Shown here piece by piece: positions 37,025 through 50,139 of a stretch of 64,000 nt of DNA. The DNA is from Cynocephalus volans (Eukaryota > Chordata > Mammalia > Dermoptera > Cynocephalidae), in assembly GCF_027409185.1 (NCBI RefSeq), contig NW_026902451.1, positions 62,001-126,000 on the forward strand, written 5' to 3'. Position numbers and translations under genes: made by a program. The notes beneath the pieces are model-generated. The model saw only the letters and a program-made list of their open reading frames with translations. It was not told the origin of the DNA and did not search any database. The number at the start of each line of letters is the position of its first letter. The stretch's first letter is position 1.

Positions 37025-38330
37025 TCTTTTAAAGAAAGTGTCCTTATTCACTCTTACATCCTCCAGAATCTCACTTGAACCTCTCCCACCACATCAATGA
37101 GATCGTTCTTGCTCTAGTAACACCAAAATACAATGGAAATGTTATAGACCTGTCTTTCTTGGATTTTTAGCAGCATTTAGCACTATGGAGTCTTTCTCCT
37201 TGGGATCTTCTTACCTAGATTTAATTGAATCACTATCTCTTGGTTTTCTTTTCATATCTCTGGATGCTCCATTTCAGAATCGTTTACTCTGTTTTTCTGG
37301 ACATCAGCCTTCTCACACAATTTTTTCCCCCTATAAGTCCTCACCCATATCCATAGCTTTAAATATGATCTATTTATCATGCATACACTTATTTTCTGAC
37401 CACATTTCTTCTCTAACCCTGGTGTATATATCTTTGAACATCTCATGACTCTCAAAGCCATTATTTCCAAAATAAAGATTACCATAGTGTAATCCTTTTC
37501 TCAGTTTACTTTCTAGCTATATAATACCTTTACTTACTACTATGTGGCCAGGAGCTAAGAGTCATCTGGATGTATCTTTCTCCCTCATCTAGCACAGGTG
37601 AGTTTTCTCAGGCCTTGTAGACTTTACCACCAAAACACACTGATGTCTCCACTTTCCCAATTTGTAGCCAGTAGCATCTCTAACCTGGACTAATATTGGT
37701 GTTTTCCAGATGAACTTTAAACTATTTCTTTCACTTGCTATTTCATTCTCTACATAGCAGACATTTTTAAAAAAATGTAAATCCAGTAATAAAAATCTCA
37801 TCTTTAATTTTCTTTTAAGTGTTTTATTTAATATAGTACAAATGTAAAATCCTCGAGTCGGCCAACAAGTTACTGCATGATCTTGTCATATGACTAATGC
37901 CTCAGTCATATCTCGTGTTCTTCTCTACCGTTTTCTTCTACCAAGATGATCTTTTAGTTCCCTGACTGTGAAGAGATCTTTCTACCCTCACAGTATTCAC
38001 ATACGCCATTTCTTTTCACGGAGTGCTTCTCCTGATCAACTCTTCATGAGATTAATCTTCAGATATTCTTTTATTTAGCTCAGTTGCACATTCTCCTAAG
38101 TGGGTCTTCCTTGAATCTTCAATTCAAATTAAGTTTTCTAACTGTGATCTGAACTTCACTTTCATAGCAGTTTTCAAAATAATAATTTCTCATTTATTAC
38201 CTGTCTGAGGGGATCCCCCATGTTTGTTTTGCTCATCTCTATATACCCAGTATCTAACACAGTATCTGACATGTAATAAGAAGACAATAAATATTTCATA
38301 AGTGAATATTCATCTGTTGAATATCTGTGC
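37025..38330 (+). mobile_element. L2 relic, long 3' portion
   Basis: The pattern of short pyrimidine-rich clauses, then CGGAGTGCTTCTCCTGATCA, then GTATCTAACACAGTATCTGA followed by CAATAAATATTTCATAAGTG matches the L2 3' region in sense. It is heavily diverged. Confidence 0.6.
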
Positions 38331-38989
38331 TAAACTCATGTATTGAACGATTAATTGAATGAATGGTGCTGTACTATAGTCTCTACTTTCAAGACGTTTA
38401 AAATGGTGCATACTGATAAAACGTAGCAACTGATATTTATATCCTGAATATTCAGAATGAGAATAAAATCATAGCTATAAAATAGTTTGCAATAAACATG
38501 AGAGGATTTGAAGATTTTAATATAACAAAATGTTCTCCTTCATACATATCTGAAACAACTAAATTAAGTAGGTTAATCTATATCAAAAAATCTTCATGCA
38601 ACGAATTGAATTTTGAATATAATCCATCTATTTATTACTTATATTTAAATCATTATGACTTTCAAAACTAAATAAAGGAAAGTTGGTCAACTAAATGAAA
38701 TGTTTTTAATGTGTAGAATGATCTATAACCAAATTCTAATTTGTTCCTAAATGTATAATGGTTGCATTTTCAAATATATTTTAAACTGAAATTTTAAGAA
38801 AAAGGTTATTGGTTTGGAGCCAGAAGCTGAAAGGTTACATGGACAACATTATATTTTTAAAAACCTAATTTAAGTACTCTATTATTTTCATCAAATAATG
38901 TAATCCTCTTGAAGCAGAAATAGCATCTTTTATTAAACTGAAGACCTACTAATTCTAGAACATAGTACTATTTTTAAACACCAAAAATG
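38331..38989. other. AT-rich non-coding stretch
   Basis: Nothing recognisable is seen. Confidence 0.4.
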
Positions 38990-39165
38990 ATGTGGTCTGT
39001 ACTGAGCTCTTAATATGTACAAGTATTATGGTACTTAATTTTAATTATTTCTCCCAACACACGTCGAAGAAGGCAATACTATAATATCCTTTCCACGGAT
39101 GAGAATATTGAAGCTAGAGAGATTAACTACACCAAGATACACAGCTAAGGTGACTTTTGCAAAAA
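38990..39165 (+). mobile_element. MIR
   Basis: TACTGAGCTCTTAATATGTA, then CACGGATGAGAATATTGAAG and ACACAGCTAAGGTGAC follow MIR in sense. Confidence 0.7.
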
Positions 39166-40197
39166 GAACATAATAAGACATGGCTTATCATTCAAAGCAA
39201 AAGAAAAAAAGAAAGGGATAGAATTTGGAGGCCTTGACTATAAATGCACTTTTAACATCTATGCCATACTAAATTAGTGTTCATTTTTCTATAATTTTTT
39301 ATTATGAAGTCAAGTATTATTTAATTAAAGCAAATGCTACCTTTAAATAACATGATAATAGTATAAATATTTTTATTTGTTTTAGTTGGAAAAATGTAAG
39401 TTATACAAATAACAAAACTTATACACTTACAATATTTTAAATGGAATCTCCCTATTACCTGCCAGACCACTAAAATGCATAGGGCAGTTTTACCTATCAA
39501 ATTTAGGTGAAGCAAATGTAATGTTACATATATGATCACATTTAATAATACATATAATACTTTATTAAAGAAGGTATTAAGAGAGCTAGTCAAGACAAAG
39601 TGTTCTTACATTACATAAACAAAAATAATTAAAACAAAAATTAATCCAAAGACATAATAGACCATATTCCAACTAACTGATATTTCATCACAGCATATGA
39701 AAACCAAACAGGATGTAGGGATCATTTCTTGTTGCTAACTGAGTCAAGAAAAACAATGATCAAATGTGATGGATTTAAGAATTAAATGCATCTTGGGTAG
39801 AATAAAGTTTTATTCTCCAACATACTGAGATTTTGACAACATTGTTCTTGGCTGTTTTAAAAACAATGGACACTTTTATTAATGCTGTCACATAAGCAGG
39901 AGTTTACAAAATGTTTGCTTCAGGAATTATTTGGCTCAATTAATGCTTTATAGTTGACACGAATAAATATGATATTACCATAATATTGTCAAATTTAGAA
40001 GAAAAATAATTCACTGGGCCAAGGATCAATTGAATTTTATTTAAAGATCAGATTTCATAAACTCGCCCTTGCAGTACATTTTCTTTTTACTAGCAAAAAG
40101 GATTTGCAGAGATGCTAACACATACTCTAAAACTATTTTGATATACTATTTTACTTGTCTGTGTTCTTTCACATTCTTATGATATATACACATGTGT
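39166..40197. other. AT-rich non-coding stretch
   Basis: No gene or named repeat is recognised. Confidence 0.4.
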
Positions 40198-40204
40198 ATA
40201 TATG

Positions 40205-40346
40205 TATGAGAGCAGTTCAGCAGGTGGTGGAAAGATGAAATTAAAAGAGAATACAAGTCTTTCCATGAACGTTTTGTATTGGAAAGATTCATATTCTCTT
40301 TCAGTTTTATTTTTTCATGAATGTTTTGAAGTCCCCTCGTATAGTC
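40205..40346. mobile_element. Degenerate or nested mariner-like palindromic element
   Basis: Two arm-like pieces, CTTTCCATGAACGTTTTG and ATGAATGTTTTGAAGTCCCC, sit in one block after a decayed left arm. It looks like one element inserted in or next to another. Confidence 0.6.
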
Positions 40347-40359
40347 AGTCCCCTTGTAT

Positions 40360-40430
40360 AGGGGTCTTCAAAAAGTTCACGGACATCACACACACACACA
40401 GACATACACACACACAGAGACACACACGCA
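40360..40430. mobile_element. Half mariner-like element interrupted by (CA)n
   Basis: The arm GGGGTCTTCAAAAAGTTCAC at about 40,361 is followed by an impure CA repeat, and no matching right arm occurs before the next element. Confidence 0.55.
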
Positions 40431-40512
40431 CAAGGGTACTTCAAAAAGTTCATGGAAACATTTGTATTTTCTTTCAGTTCTATTTTTCCGTGAACTTTTT
40501 GAAGTACCCTTG
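40431..40512. mobile_element. Palindromic mariner-like miniature element, well preserved
   Basis: CAAGGGTACTTCAAAAAGTT at the left pairs with AACTTTTTGAAGTACCCTTG at the right, almost perfectly over ~30 bp. The core is T-rich. It is 82 bp long and non-coding. Confidence 0.85.
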
Positions 40513-40940
40513 TGTGTGTGTGTCTGTTTGTGTGTGTGTATATTCCACTAAGAAACAAATTTAAAGGACTATATGCATCTTATACACCTTTTTTATATCA
40601 GTATCATCTATTTAGCAACCCAACTTGTCTGAAGTTCTTTTGGTGGGTGTATTTATATGTATGTTGTGTTTTCTTTTTCTCTCTACCCCCTTCTCTCTTT
40701 CCCTCTCTTTTTATTATTATTATTATTTTTTTAATTTCAGATGTTCTAACTACAGAAAGTATTCTACTTTTATATTTTCCTTAGGTTTGAGCCTTACTAC
40801 CTAGTGGCTAATGTAACAGAAACAAAACTTGATGATCACTGCTATTGACACAAGTAAGGAAATGTGGCAATACTCCTCATTTGGTTCTTAACTGATGACA
40901 CTATGCTTATGCAGCAAATATCAACACTTAAAAATAACTC

Positions 40941-41135
40941 GGGGGTCGACCCTGTGGCTCACTAGGGAGAGTGTGGCACTGGGAGTGCAGCGGTGCTACC
41001 GCCGTGGGTTCGGATCCTATATAGGGATGGCGGGTGTGCTCACTGGCTGAGCTCGGTGTGGGCGGCACCAAGCCAGGGTTGTGATCCCCTTACCGGTCAC
41101 AAAAAAGACAAAAAACAAAAAACAAACAAAAAAAC
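40941..41135 (+). mobile_element. Dimeric tRNA-Ile-related SINE
   Basis: GGGTCGACCCTGTGGCTCAC opens it, GGGTTCGGATCC is the B-box region, TGATCCCCTTACCGGTCAC closes the second half, and an A-rich tail with CAAA repeats follows. Confidence 0.88.
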
Positions 41136-41309
41136 CGTTGGGATTAACATCTGCATTCCAAGGGTTTTTTTCTCTATTTATATCAAAAATTAGATGCATA
41201 GATTTTAATCTGAAATGTCTGAATTGTGAGATGCACCATTTATCAAATGGAAAAAGTAAAGGAGAAGCACTCTGAGCTTTCTTGAGTCTCTTTATACTTC
41301 TTCCATTGA
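41136..41309. other. Non-coding stretch
   Basis: Nothing recognisable is seen. Confidence 0.35.
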
Positions 41310-41460
41310 CTCACTGTGACTTTCAGCAAATAGAGCTCAGCTGAGCTGGCTGTAAAACGAGGATAGTCGCACTGACCTGTCTTCCAGTGCTGTTGTAAGA
41401 CTCAATACGTCAGAGCCTACAAAGTTTTTTAAGGTTCTCAGATGAATTGTGCGGTATAAG
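41310..41460 (-). mobile_element. MIR, antisense
   Basis: The text GGCTGTAAAACGAGGATAGT followed by TGTAAGACTCAATACG matches the reverse of MIR. Confidence 0.6.
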
Positions 41461-41899
41461 GGTGAAATGTCACAGGAGAAAAACTGCTTGTACCTTTTAT
41501 GTGTCAGCTATCACTAAATGGGCACTACAAAGTAGCATCACCTCACACCTCCATAAAATGACTCTCATCTTCCAAAAGAACATTTAGTTCAGCCACTTTA
41601 AAATAAGATGTTTAATAGATTGTGTTAACCTCAGAAAACTATGTCTCTCAAGTATTCAATAAAATTATGTTGCCCTGTTATCTCTGATAACTAACATAAA
41701 TAAGCCCTCTTAAATAGACTGTAGATTAATAAATGCAGTATATGCATTTGCATAGTTCAGTGTCTTTGCTTGCTTTTCAGAAATGCTGTTTGGAGTTGAT
41801 TAACAGCTATGTCATCTTTGCCATCCCAGTATATAAGAAGTTGCTGGTATATTTTAAATCATCTATATTCAGAGTTGAAAATTAATTTTACTTTGATCT

Positions 41900-42330
41900 T
41901 TTTAAAACATCCACTGATTAAACTTAAGCAGCTAAACATTGCAGGCATTTAACTCCAATGTTGTGTCCTCTCCTATCAGAGTAAAATTGGGCGTTTTCCT
42001 ATCCACAATAGAGGGGAAAAAGCAATTACTGTCAGTCAGTGACTAAGCAATAGATTGGAGTATTTAGAAAGGCTCATTCATACACAGATTTGCAGCAGTG
42101 TTCAGCTCCTCTGATTAGATTCCATAGACTTTAAATTGTAGCTCATTAGGCTGTCATAGGTTCATTAATGGCTCTACTGATTCAGCACTCCCTCACCTGC
42201 ATGCATATTAAAGCTCATTAGCTCCCTTGTCTAAAATACCACCTGCATTAATTGCTGCTGATGCACCAGAACTCTTCAGAAGGCTCTTCTGACAGCGATT
42301 CTACCTGCTTACAGTGCCCTGTGCCCCCGA
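41900..42330. promoter_or_regulatory. Candidate conserved non-coding element
   Basis: This stretch is non-repetitive and dense in ATTA/TAAT cores within GC-balanced context, for example GCTCATTAGGCTGTCAT, GGTTCATTAATGGC and TGCATTAATTGCTGCTGATG. Such text is typical of developmental enhancers with homeodomain sites. This is a visual impression only; conservation was not tested. Confidence 0.3.
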
Positions 42331-42936
42331 AAGCTCTTCAGGAGAGCTCACACACAGTTCACGGTGCCGCACACGTGGTGAGACTGCAGCTGTTGTAAGG
42401 GCAGTCAAGCCTGCTTTATGCTTAACAGCAGGATATAAATAATTAGTGATGCCTGTGCTGTAGGGTTTAACACAAGGCCATTGTATACCCCATTCTAAAC
42501 TTCTGCTAAACCACACTTCTCTACAAAATAAGCTCCCAAGTTGTCTTTCCATTGACTCTGAATTCTTCAGGCAGATTCCACAAAATGCTAAGACTAAGCC
42601 AGAGAAGTAAGAACACGGTAGCTTTCTATAAGATCATGGCCTGTGTCCCTTGTGTATGTGAAATGAGCCCCTGGGTAAAACTTTTGAAATGATCTTAGTT
42701 CATAGCTGCCTGAATCAATTACCAGTATCAATTAACCAATTATCACCTCATGTGTTTTAAAATAGCTTTCATCACTAAAATCAAAATAGCCTTTCGATTA
42801 TTTACTTATTTTTACTTTGATCTTTTTTATTAACTGAAATAAGCATTTTTGTGGGAAAAGGACATTGAATTTAGGGTTATCAACAGAGACTCTCATGAGA
42901 AATCTAACTACTCATACCAGTTAAGAAAGGAGTCCT

Positions 42937-43063
42937 GAAATCCTGCCATTTGCAACAACATGGATGGACCTTGAGAGAATTATATTAAGTGAAACAAGTC
43001 AGGCACAGAAAGAGAAATATCACATGTTCTCACTTATTGGTGGGAGCTAAAAATTAATATGTA

Positions 43064-43102
<39 letters not shown>

Positions 43103-43284
43103 AAAAAAAAAAAACCGCGGCGGGGGAAGAAGATATAATAACCACAATTATTTGAAGTTGATACGACAAGCAAACAGAAAGGACATTGTTGTGGGGGAGG
43201 GAGAAGGGAGGGAGGTTTTGGTGATGGGCAACAACAATCAGCCACAATGTATATCGACAAAATAAAATTAAAAAAATAATAATA
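42937..43284 (+). mobile_element. 5'-truncated L1 with 14-bp target duplication
   Basis: It starts in the last codons of ORF2 (CATTTGCAACAACATGGATG) and has a (CA)n plus A run at 43,067-43,114. It ends TATATCGACAAAATAAAATT with an A-rich tail. AAGAAAGGAGTCCT occurs at 42,923-42,936 and 43,285-43,298. It belongs to the same family as the L1 tails in the 8-kb array. Confidence 0.93.
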
Positions 43285-43298
43285 AAGAAAGGAGTCCT

Positions 43299-45204
43299 AC
43301 TACGAATGAGCTGGTAAAAGATGGTGATGGTTTTGAAGTTGGCTGACAGTAAAACTAATTCTTGTATTCCGGCTCCTTTGTGTTTTTTAACTCTTTCTCC
43401 TTCATAAATTTTTTAATAAGAGGCTGCTACCAACAGCTAGTTATGATTTCAAGAAGTATTTTTATGTCTTCCAAATTTATTATTGTAGTGATTATTTGAT
43501 TTGAAGATTACAAGGACTGAGTGTTAAATTAGAAGAAACTATATACTTATATTTAGATTCGATTGATGAGAAATCTTATTCCACTTTTTACCTAAATAAA
43601 ATCTATAAACAATAGTGGGTAACTAAATTCTGTCATATAGATATACATAAAGAATTACTCTTCCTTATAATTGTATTTTCCATAACCAATAACTTAGAAT
43701 TCATACCTGAAAAATAAAAAATTACAAAACCCCCCCATGAAAATAAAGTAAAAACTATATCTAGAAAATGTGCTTTTTGTTATAATGATGTAAGCTGTTT
43801 TAAGAATATAGATAATTTTAGATATTTATTTTTATCATTTATTTTGTATATCATTTCTATTTCCTTCCATAATTAAAAAATAAAATAATAAGTCATTTTT
43901 ATTTTAACATTTATTTGTACCTATTTGTGGGGTATAGTGTTTTAATAAAAAATGTTATATAAAGCAAGAAAACCATAAGTGAAGTTTCACTGTATGGACA
44001 AGGTACATATGAAATAAAAAATGCATTTACGCACATTTCTTGCCTCTGGTTATATTATTTAATATAATAGAATTAATTAAATATAAATATTTCTTGGATA
44101 AATTATTAATGATTTAATAGAATTTAATGCTTATCAGTGTTCCCAGGTGCCTTCATGAACTCCTGTTGTGTGCTGTGCTGGTAGTGGTTTTAATATTTCA
44201 TTTGGCTTAGGGACTGATAGGAACCAACAGCTACTTAAAGATGCAAGGGGAGAGGACTCCAGCAAGTTCACAGCTATAATCAAATAAAATCCTATCTCAG
44301 GGTCTTATTCATATCCCACTCCAGATTGTGTCACTCATATGAATGCCAAAACAACATACTTACCAACGTATATTAGTTACCAATATATCTTGTTTCATAA
44401 GAAAATAGAGAATGTATTGGCTATCCTTATATCTGGAACAAATACAGTAGTAAAACACATAATCATAGTTTCAAGATTTTCCAGCAATTTACCCCAAATG
44501 CAGGTCCAGTAGATCTTACATTATTAATCGCCTTGTAAGTGTCCGTCACTGCTCAGAGGCGGGCGCGCATCCTGCAAGGGCACTGCCAGGAGAGGCTTCT
44601 CAGAGCCCAGATCTCCAAGTTTACAACTGAACACAATGTGTGATCGTGGCCAAAGGACTGTGTTGTTTTGTTTTTCCAGTGTGGGCCAGTTTTTCTAAAG
44701 TTTGGTGAGTTGCAGAGTTTGGAAATCTGTCACTGAATGCAGCTTTCAGCGAGTTAAAATGTGGAAGGATGTTTCTTGTTTTCTGTATATAACATCTTGG
44801 CTGACGTGGCAAGTTTAAAAAAGATAAAATAAATGTACTTTTTCATTTTCTGCAATATAATGAGCTAGATGCCCAGAAGCAGGGTGGGGACTGGGAAGCT
44901 TCTACTGCACATCAACTATATCCTGTACTGTCCAATCTCAGCAGGGCAGGAAGGGCTTCTTAAGTGCCAAGTCCCCAGGACTGGTTGGCTGCTTCCCTCC
45001 ACTAAAAGTCCCAGTTCCAATCACAAGCACTGTCCACCCTGGGATGACATCAACAGTCTCTCTTAACACTTTAGGCCCCTCTATTACTAGATCCAGTATC
45101 CTTTGATATTTCTTTATTTTTTAAATTCTACCAACACCTTTGTAAACTGTGCCTTCACGACATCCTCTTCAATCCTGATTTATTTGTGTCATCTGTTACC
45201 TCTA
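43299..45204. other. AT-rich non-coding stretch
   Basis: A weak L1 3'-like fragment may lie at 43,895-43,960 (TTTATTTGTACCTATTTGTG). No gene is seen. Confidence 0.4.
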
Positions 45205-45270
45205 GGGATCATGACTGATGTAGGTAGACATTCAATAAATATTTGTGGAATGAATGAATGAATGAATTCT
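45205..45270 (+). mobile_element. L2 3' tail
   Basis: ACATTCAATAAATATTTGTG followed by GAATGAATGAATGAATGAAT is the usual L2 3' end. Confidence 0.65.
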
Positions 45271-45539
45271 ATTATTCAAATAATATGATTTTGTTTATTT
45301 GAGTCTCTGTATTGTATCACTGTGTTCTAGTTTATTTGTTTCTGTGTTTATCTCTATTGTTTCTTTCCTTTATTTATATGAGTTTACTATTTTTTCCTTT
45401 TCTTCTTAAGAAGGTTGATTAAATAAATGTTTTTCCACTTTATTTTCTAAGATAAACATTTAAAACTTTACACTTACTACAAATACCATCTTATCTACAT
45501 CCAAGACATAATTTTTTTCATTTCTAAGTATTTTTCCCT

Positions 45540-46330
45540 CTTTTTATAATACTTTTTAGACCAATGAGTTACTTGGATGAATATTTTATTTCAAACTTTT
45601 GTTTAACTTTTTCTGTTAGTTTTAATTTTATTTCATCATAATCAGAGAAAATGGTACAAGATACTGGTTGTTTGACATCATTGATGCTTATTTCATTTTG
45701 TAAGGTTCCTTATTCTCTCTGAGTTTCATTTCCTTTCATTTATATTGCTGTCTTCGAATTCACTTATCTGAAATGTCTAATTTGCCATTAATCCTATCTA
45801 GTCTGTTTTTCATCTTGCATATTCTACTTTTCACCTCTAGAAGTTTTATTTATTTTTATACTTTCCATGTCTCTCTTTAACTTTTTGAACATCTGGAATA
45901 CAGTTACAATAACAGTTTTGATATCTTTTTAATATTCTAATATAAGATCTCTTTTATGAAAGTTATAAATACTTTGAAGTTAGTTGATTTTTTTCCTCAA
46001 TCATATAGGTCTTCCTGCTTTCATACCTGGTAATGTTTGATTGGATGTCAGACATAAATTTTATCTTTTGGGTCCTGGAATTTTCTTTTATTGCTATAAA
46101 TATTCTTGTGCTTTCTGAGGGACATAGTTCACTTACAGGAAGCACTTTCTTTTTCAGTCTTGCTTTTAAGATGTATTAGTCAAGAACTGAAGCAATATTT
46201 AGTCTAGATCTAATTATTCCCTATCACTTAAATGCAGGATTCTTCTGTATAATCTGTCAAATGCTCTCTCAATTGTCAGCTTTTCCTGGCTAGCTGATGG
46301 CAATTGGCATAGATACTATGTTCTGCCTTG
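45540..46330 (-). mobile_element. Probable L1M-type 5' region, antisense
   Basis: TTGGATGTCAGACATAAATT and GGGTCCTGGAATTTTC, with AGTCTAGATCTAATTATTCC, resemble the reverse of an old L1M or HAL1 5' part. It is related to 16,010-16,500. Confidence 0.5.
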
Positions 46331-47034
46331 TAGGAGCTTCAGCTATTCTTTGCCCTGATTTTTAGAAGGTGGTTCTTTCCTTAGTCTCAGGTACTTTCCT
46401 CAGATAAACATATTGATCAGTACTCTAAGGAACACTGGATGGAATACTCTGCAGACTTCCCAAGTTCCCTCTGCAGCGCTTACCTATCCCGTACTCTGAT
46501 ATGTAAATGCTAGCCACTTTGGTCTCCCCAGACCTTCAGTTACATCTCCTGAGCCCAGAGGTCACTAGGCTTAGGCATTGCCAGGCTTCCCCATCCCTGC
46601 CCTACTGCTAGAAGCTCTCTCAAGGGAGCGAGCAGGGGCAGTCCTAGTACGCACTTTGTCTCCCATCTCTCAGGTCTCACTGCCCTTTAATGCATGATGT
46701 CAAGATTGAAAATCATTTTTTTCATACATTGTTTCCAGTTTGGAGTAGTTTGAAGTGACAAGGTAAATCTGGTCTCTATTCATTATAGGTGGAAGCAGAC
46801 CACCAATAAGTGATGGTTGAAATATGAATGAATGAATGAAAAATTAAGTACATAGTAATTTGAATTATTGTGTTTGTGTGTTTTAAAGTGACAACTCATG
46901 GAAAGTAAGAAAAAACTGGTTATGTTCTGGTAGCTTCTATGTGAACAACAACATAAAAAGTAAGAGTAAAAGGTGTATAGTAATCTACGAATTACCAATT
47001 TTCAATACATTTATGAGAAAATTTTGATCTTAAT
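46331..47034. other. AT-rich non-coding stretch
   Basis: A short GAAT repeat occurs near 46,823. No gene is seen. Confidence 0.4.
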
Positions 47035-47136
47035 GATTTTTTTTTTTTTGGTGGCTGGCTGGTGTGAGGATCCAAGCCCTTGGCATTTTTGTCATCAGCT
47101 CTGTGCTCTAACCAACTAAGCTCACCGGCCAGCCCC
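47035..47136 (-). mobile_element. tRNA-derived SINE, monomeric, antisense
   Basis: After a T run, GGTGGCTGGCTGGTGTGAGG and TAACCAACTAAGCTCACCGG match the reverse of the SINE tRNA body, ending at CCAGCCCC. Confidence 0.8.
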
Positions 47137-48899
47137 TCAGCTTAAAGATTTAAATTTCATTCACAAGAGAACCAAAAAGATAAGTCACCAGCAACCTAAT
47201 TTTTATTTGATATTTTGAAAATATGACAAGACAATAAAACAACTATATAACCAGGAAACCCAAATAAACCACTGTATTTGTTATGTGTTTGTAAAAGTTT
47301 GTCTTGTAATTTTAAAGCTATCCAACACCCTGTAGGAAAATGAAAATAAGCCGTGGAATATAAAAGCCATAAGGTTTACATGAAACATGAACCTCTGATA
47401 GGTTTTGAATAATTTTCAAATTTCTGTATCTTCAATAAGATGGGGGCTGAGAGCAAATGAATTTTAATCCAATATTTAGAAAAAAATGAAAGGAAATTTA
47501 AAGTTAATTGTTAATAAGGATAACATAAGTATACAGTATAATCTCGTTGGCACATTATACTGGTAGGTGTTTATCTCTATTTCTCTCCCCACCTCCACAT
47601 TATTTAGTTTCCCAGCTATTCCTGAATTTGGAAAAATCAGTCTAATGTCAATCAGTCAAGCTGTTCCTAAGCAGAAGCATGGTGGCAACTGTTAGGTTGG
47701 TTAGTCACACTTCCATAGACTCGGCTGGCAGAGACAATGAGCACAAATGGACTTAGTTTATTACAGCCTTAGTAACAATTGGTGCATTTCCTCGAACCCT
47801 AATTCCTGCAGAGTGATGTGATGAGATGTATTGCCTGCATATCCCATGGGCATGCATGCAGAAGAGGGGCCCTGAGATTAAGATGGTCTGATCTTACGTA
47901 GGAGATGCTGGCAAACCTGTCCTTCCTCCTCTCCGGAGAGAGAGACACTCTCTTTACTGTGTTGAAATATAATCAGACATCTCCAGAGAGGGCAAAGAGG
48001 TACTTCATTTTATTACTCTGTAATGTCCTCAGGGAGAGGGATGTCTCCCTGTTTACTCTCATGATATGTAAATAAATTTGCTCCAGAGATAATCCCTGTC
48101 TCTCCCCTTCCAGGTATGCCTCATTATACAATTCTTGAAAAGGTAATTCTGAAGCAGATGGTCTGTTAATACAAGATAGGTTAGAAACATGGAGAATTCA
48201 TGTTCCTAAATATAAACATCAAACTATGAATAACTGTCTCCCAATACCTAATAAAGTATTAGACATAAACATTTTCTATATGGTTGTGATAGAACATTAT
48301 GTAAGACTTTGGGAAACATTCTAAAGTTTCTTTTTTAAATATTACCAAATATACATCCAAATAACCAGTCTTCCTAAGTAGCTAAGTGCTGTGATCTCAA
48401 CTCGACACAAGGTTTGCTATCTTCTTACCCACGCTCAGCCACCAATTTGAGATGTGCATTTTTTATAGACTTTATTTTCCCCAAGGAAAATCATGTTCTT
48501 TTTCATTTCATTTATCTTTTTCATTTATCTTTTCTATTTCTCATGTCATTCCCACCCCCATCCTAAATTCAGGGGTGATGGTTCTGTCCTCTGAAATACT
48601 AGAGTGCAGTTTCATATGACACTTATCTGTGCATACATTATATATCATTGTAGGCACGTACACACAACTCCACATTGACCACAAAGTGTCAGAATTTCTG
48701 TGTACTGCTTTGCAAATATAGATGATATGTTGTTAGAGATGTGGAGGTAAAGATCTGGAATAAACTATGTCCAAATGATATTACAATTTAATGCTGTGAT
48801 GAAGAATATACACTTAAGAGTAAAACAGATGAGAATTTAAAACCTAGTCCTAGGATTTATCTATTTTGTGCAAGGTTTTTAGTCCTTACACTATTTTTA
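47137..48899. other. AT-rich non-coding stretch
   Basis: No gene is seen. A less AT-rich unique patch at about 47,600-47,960 could be another conserved element, but I have no direct evidence. Confidence 0.35.
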
Positions 48900-49967
48900 G
48901 TGTGAACTGAATTTATATTTATGTCTCCTTTCTAGTTTCTATTATATTCATGCCTTCTCTCTTATTTTCTTCTTCAATCTCCAAAAAGACTTGTCTCTTT
49001 TGTGTACTTCTCTGTATTATCTACATTTTCTCTTTTATTAAGTTCTGCTCTTATTTTTATTATGCCTTTACATCTACCTTCTTTGGGTTAATTCTTTGTT
49101 TTATTTTTCATAGGCTCCTGATTTAAACATAGCTCATAAATTAACATAAAATATTTTTTAATATAAACATCAAACTATAAATATTTAATTGCATTTCACA
49201 AGGTTTGGCATGCAGTATTTGAATGGTCATTTAAATCTAGTCAATTTTTAACCTATATTATAATTACTTATTTGACCCATGAGCTACTTAGACATGTGTT
49301 TTTAATTTTCAAAATGAATGGATATTTATGGGACTTTTGTATGTTTATCTTTTTTAAAAAAATATTTTCTTTTGCAGCTATGTCAGTGTTATTAACATGT
49401 TTTATATAACTAGAAGTCTACACAATAAATTTTGTTCACATTTTTTGGCTTTGAGAAGGTAAACTTAGATATTTATATTTCCTGACATTAAGATATGCAA
49501 TATTTTTTTTTTTTTTAGGCAGGCTGTTTTTGTTTTGCAGTGGAGTAGGACTTTGCAGTATGTATGGAATCGTACTTTAGGATACAGAACTCTCATTAAT
49601 GATTTTGAGATTTCTCGAGTACAATAAGCAAAATGCGGTCTTGTTCAGTTCACACGACAACACTTGGGTGTGTATACAGTTTATTTGCGCTATGTTGTAA
49701 CACAAATATTCTTTTTAAAATTTCTTCTTTTTAAATGTTTGATGCATTTCCCAAGTAAACGTATTTGAGCCTTGGCTTTTCTTTATGGAAAGATTTTGAA
49801 TTACTAATTTAATGATTTTACCTGTTGTTGGTATATCCAAATTTCCATTTCTTTTTGATTCAATTTCAATATTTATATAATTTGTACATTTAATTGATCT
49901 AATTTGTTGACATAAAGTTGTTCATGATATTCTCTCCTACTTAATTTATTTAGGGGCTTTGAGGATT
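48900..49967 (-). mobile_element. Possible old L1 fragment, antisense
   Basis: TTGACCCATGAGCTACTTAG and neighbouring T-rich text resemble the reverse of the L1 ORF2 5' region. The assignment is weak. Confidence 0.35.
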
Positions 49968-50045
49968 CGGGAATTGGCCACAATAACCAAACACATTGCA
50001 TGAAGACAAAATAAAATTAAAAAATAAATAAATAAAACAAACTAA
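49968..50045 (+). mobile_element. L1 3'-end fragment at the left edge of the 8-kb array
   Basis: GAATTGGCCACAATAACCAA, then GACAAAATAAAATT and AAATAAATAAAT, is homologous to the L1 end at 57,962-58,045. The L1 body upstream is absent, as if it were the last 80 bp of a preceding unit. It differs clearly from the second tail. Confidence 0.8.
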
Positions 50046-50139
50046 ATAAATAAACATATCCAGAGCAATAGGTCACATTGGTCCCTACTGCCCCGAGGGC
50101 ATTTCCGACCAACACCCCCCAAGGCAGCTACCAGGGAAC

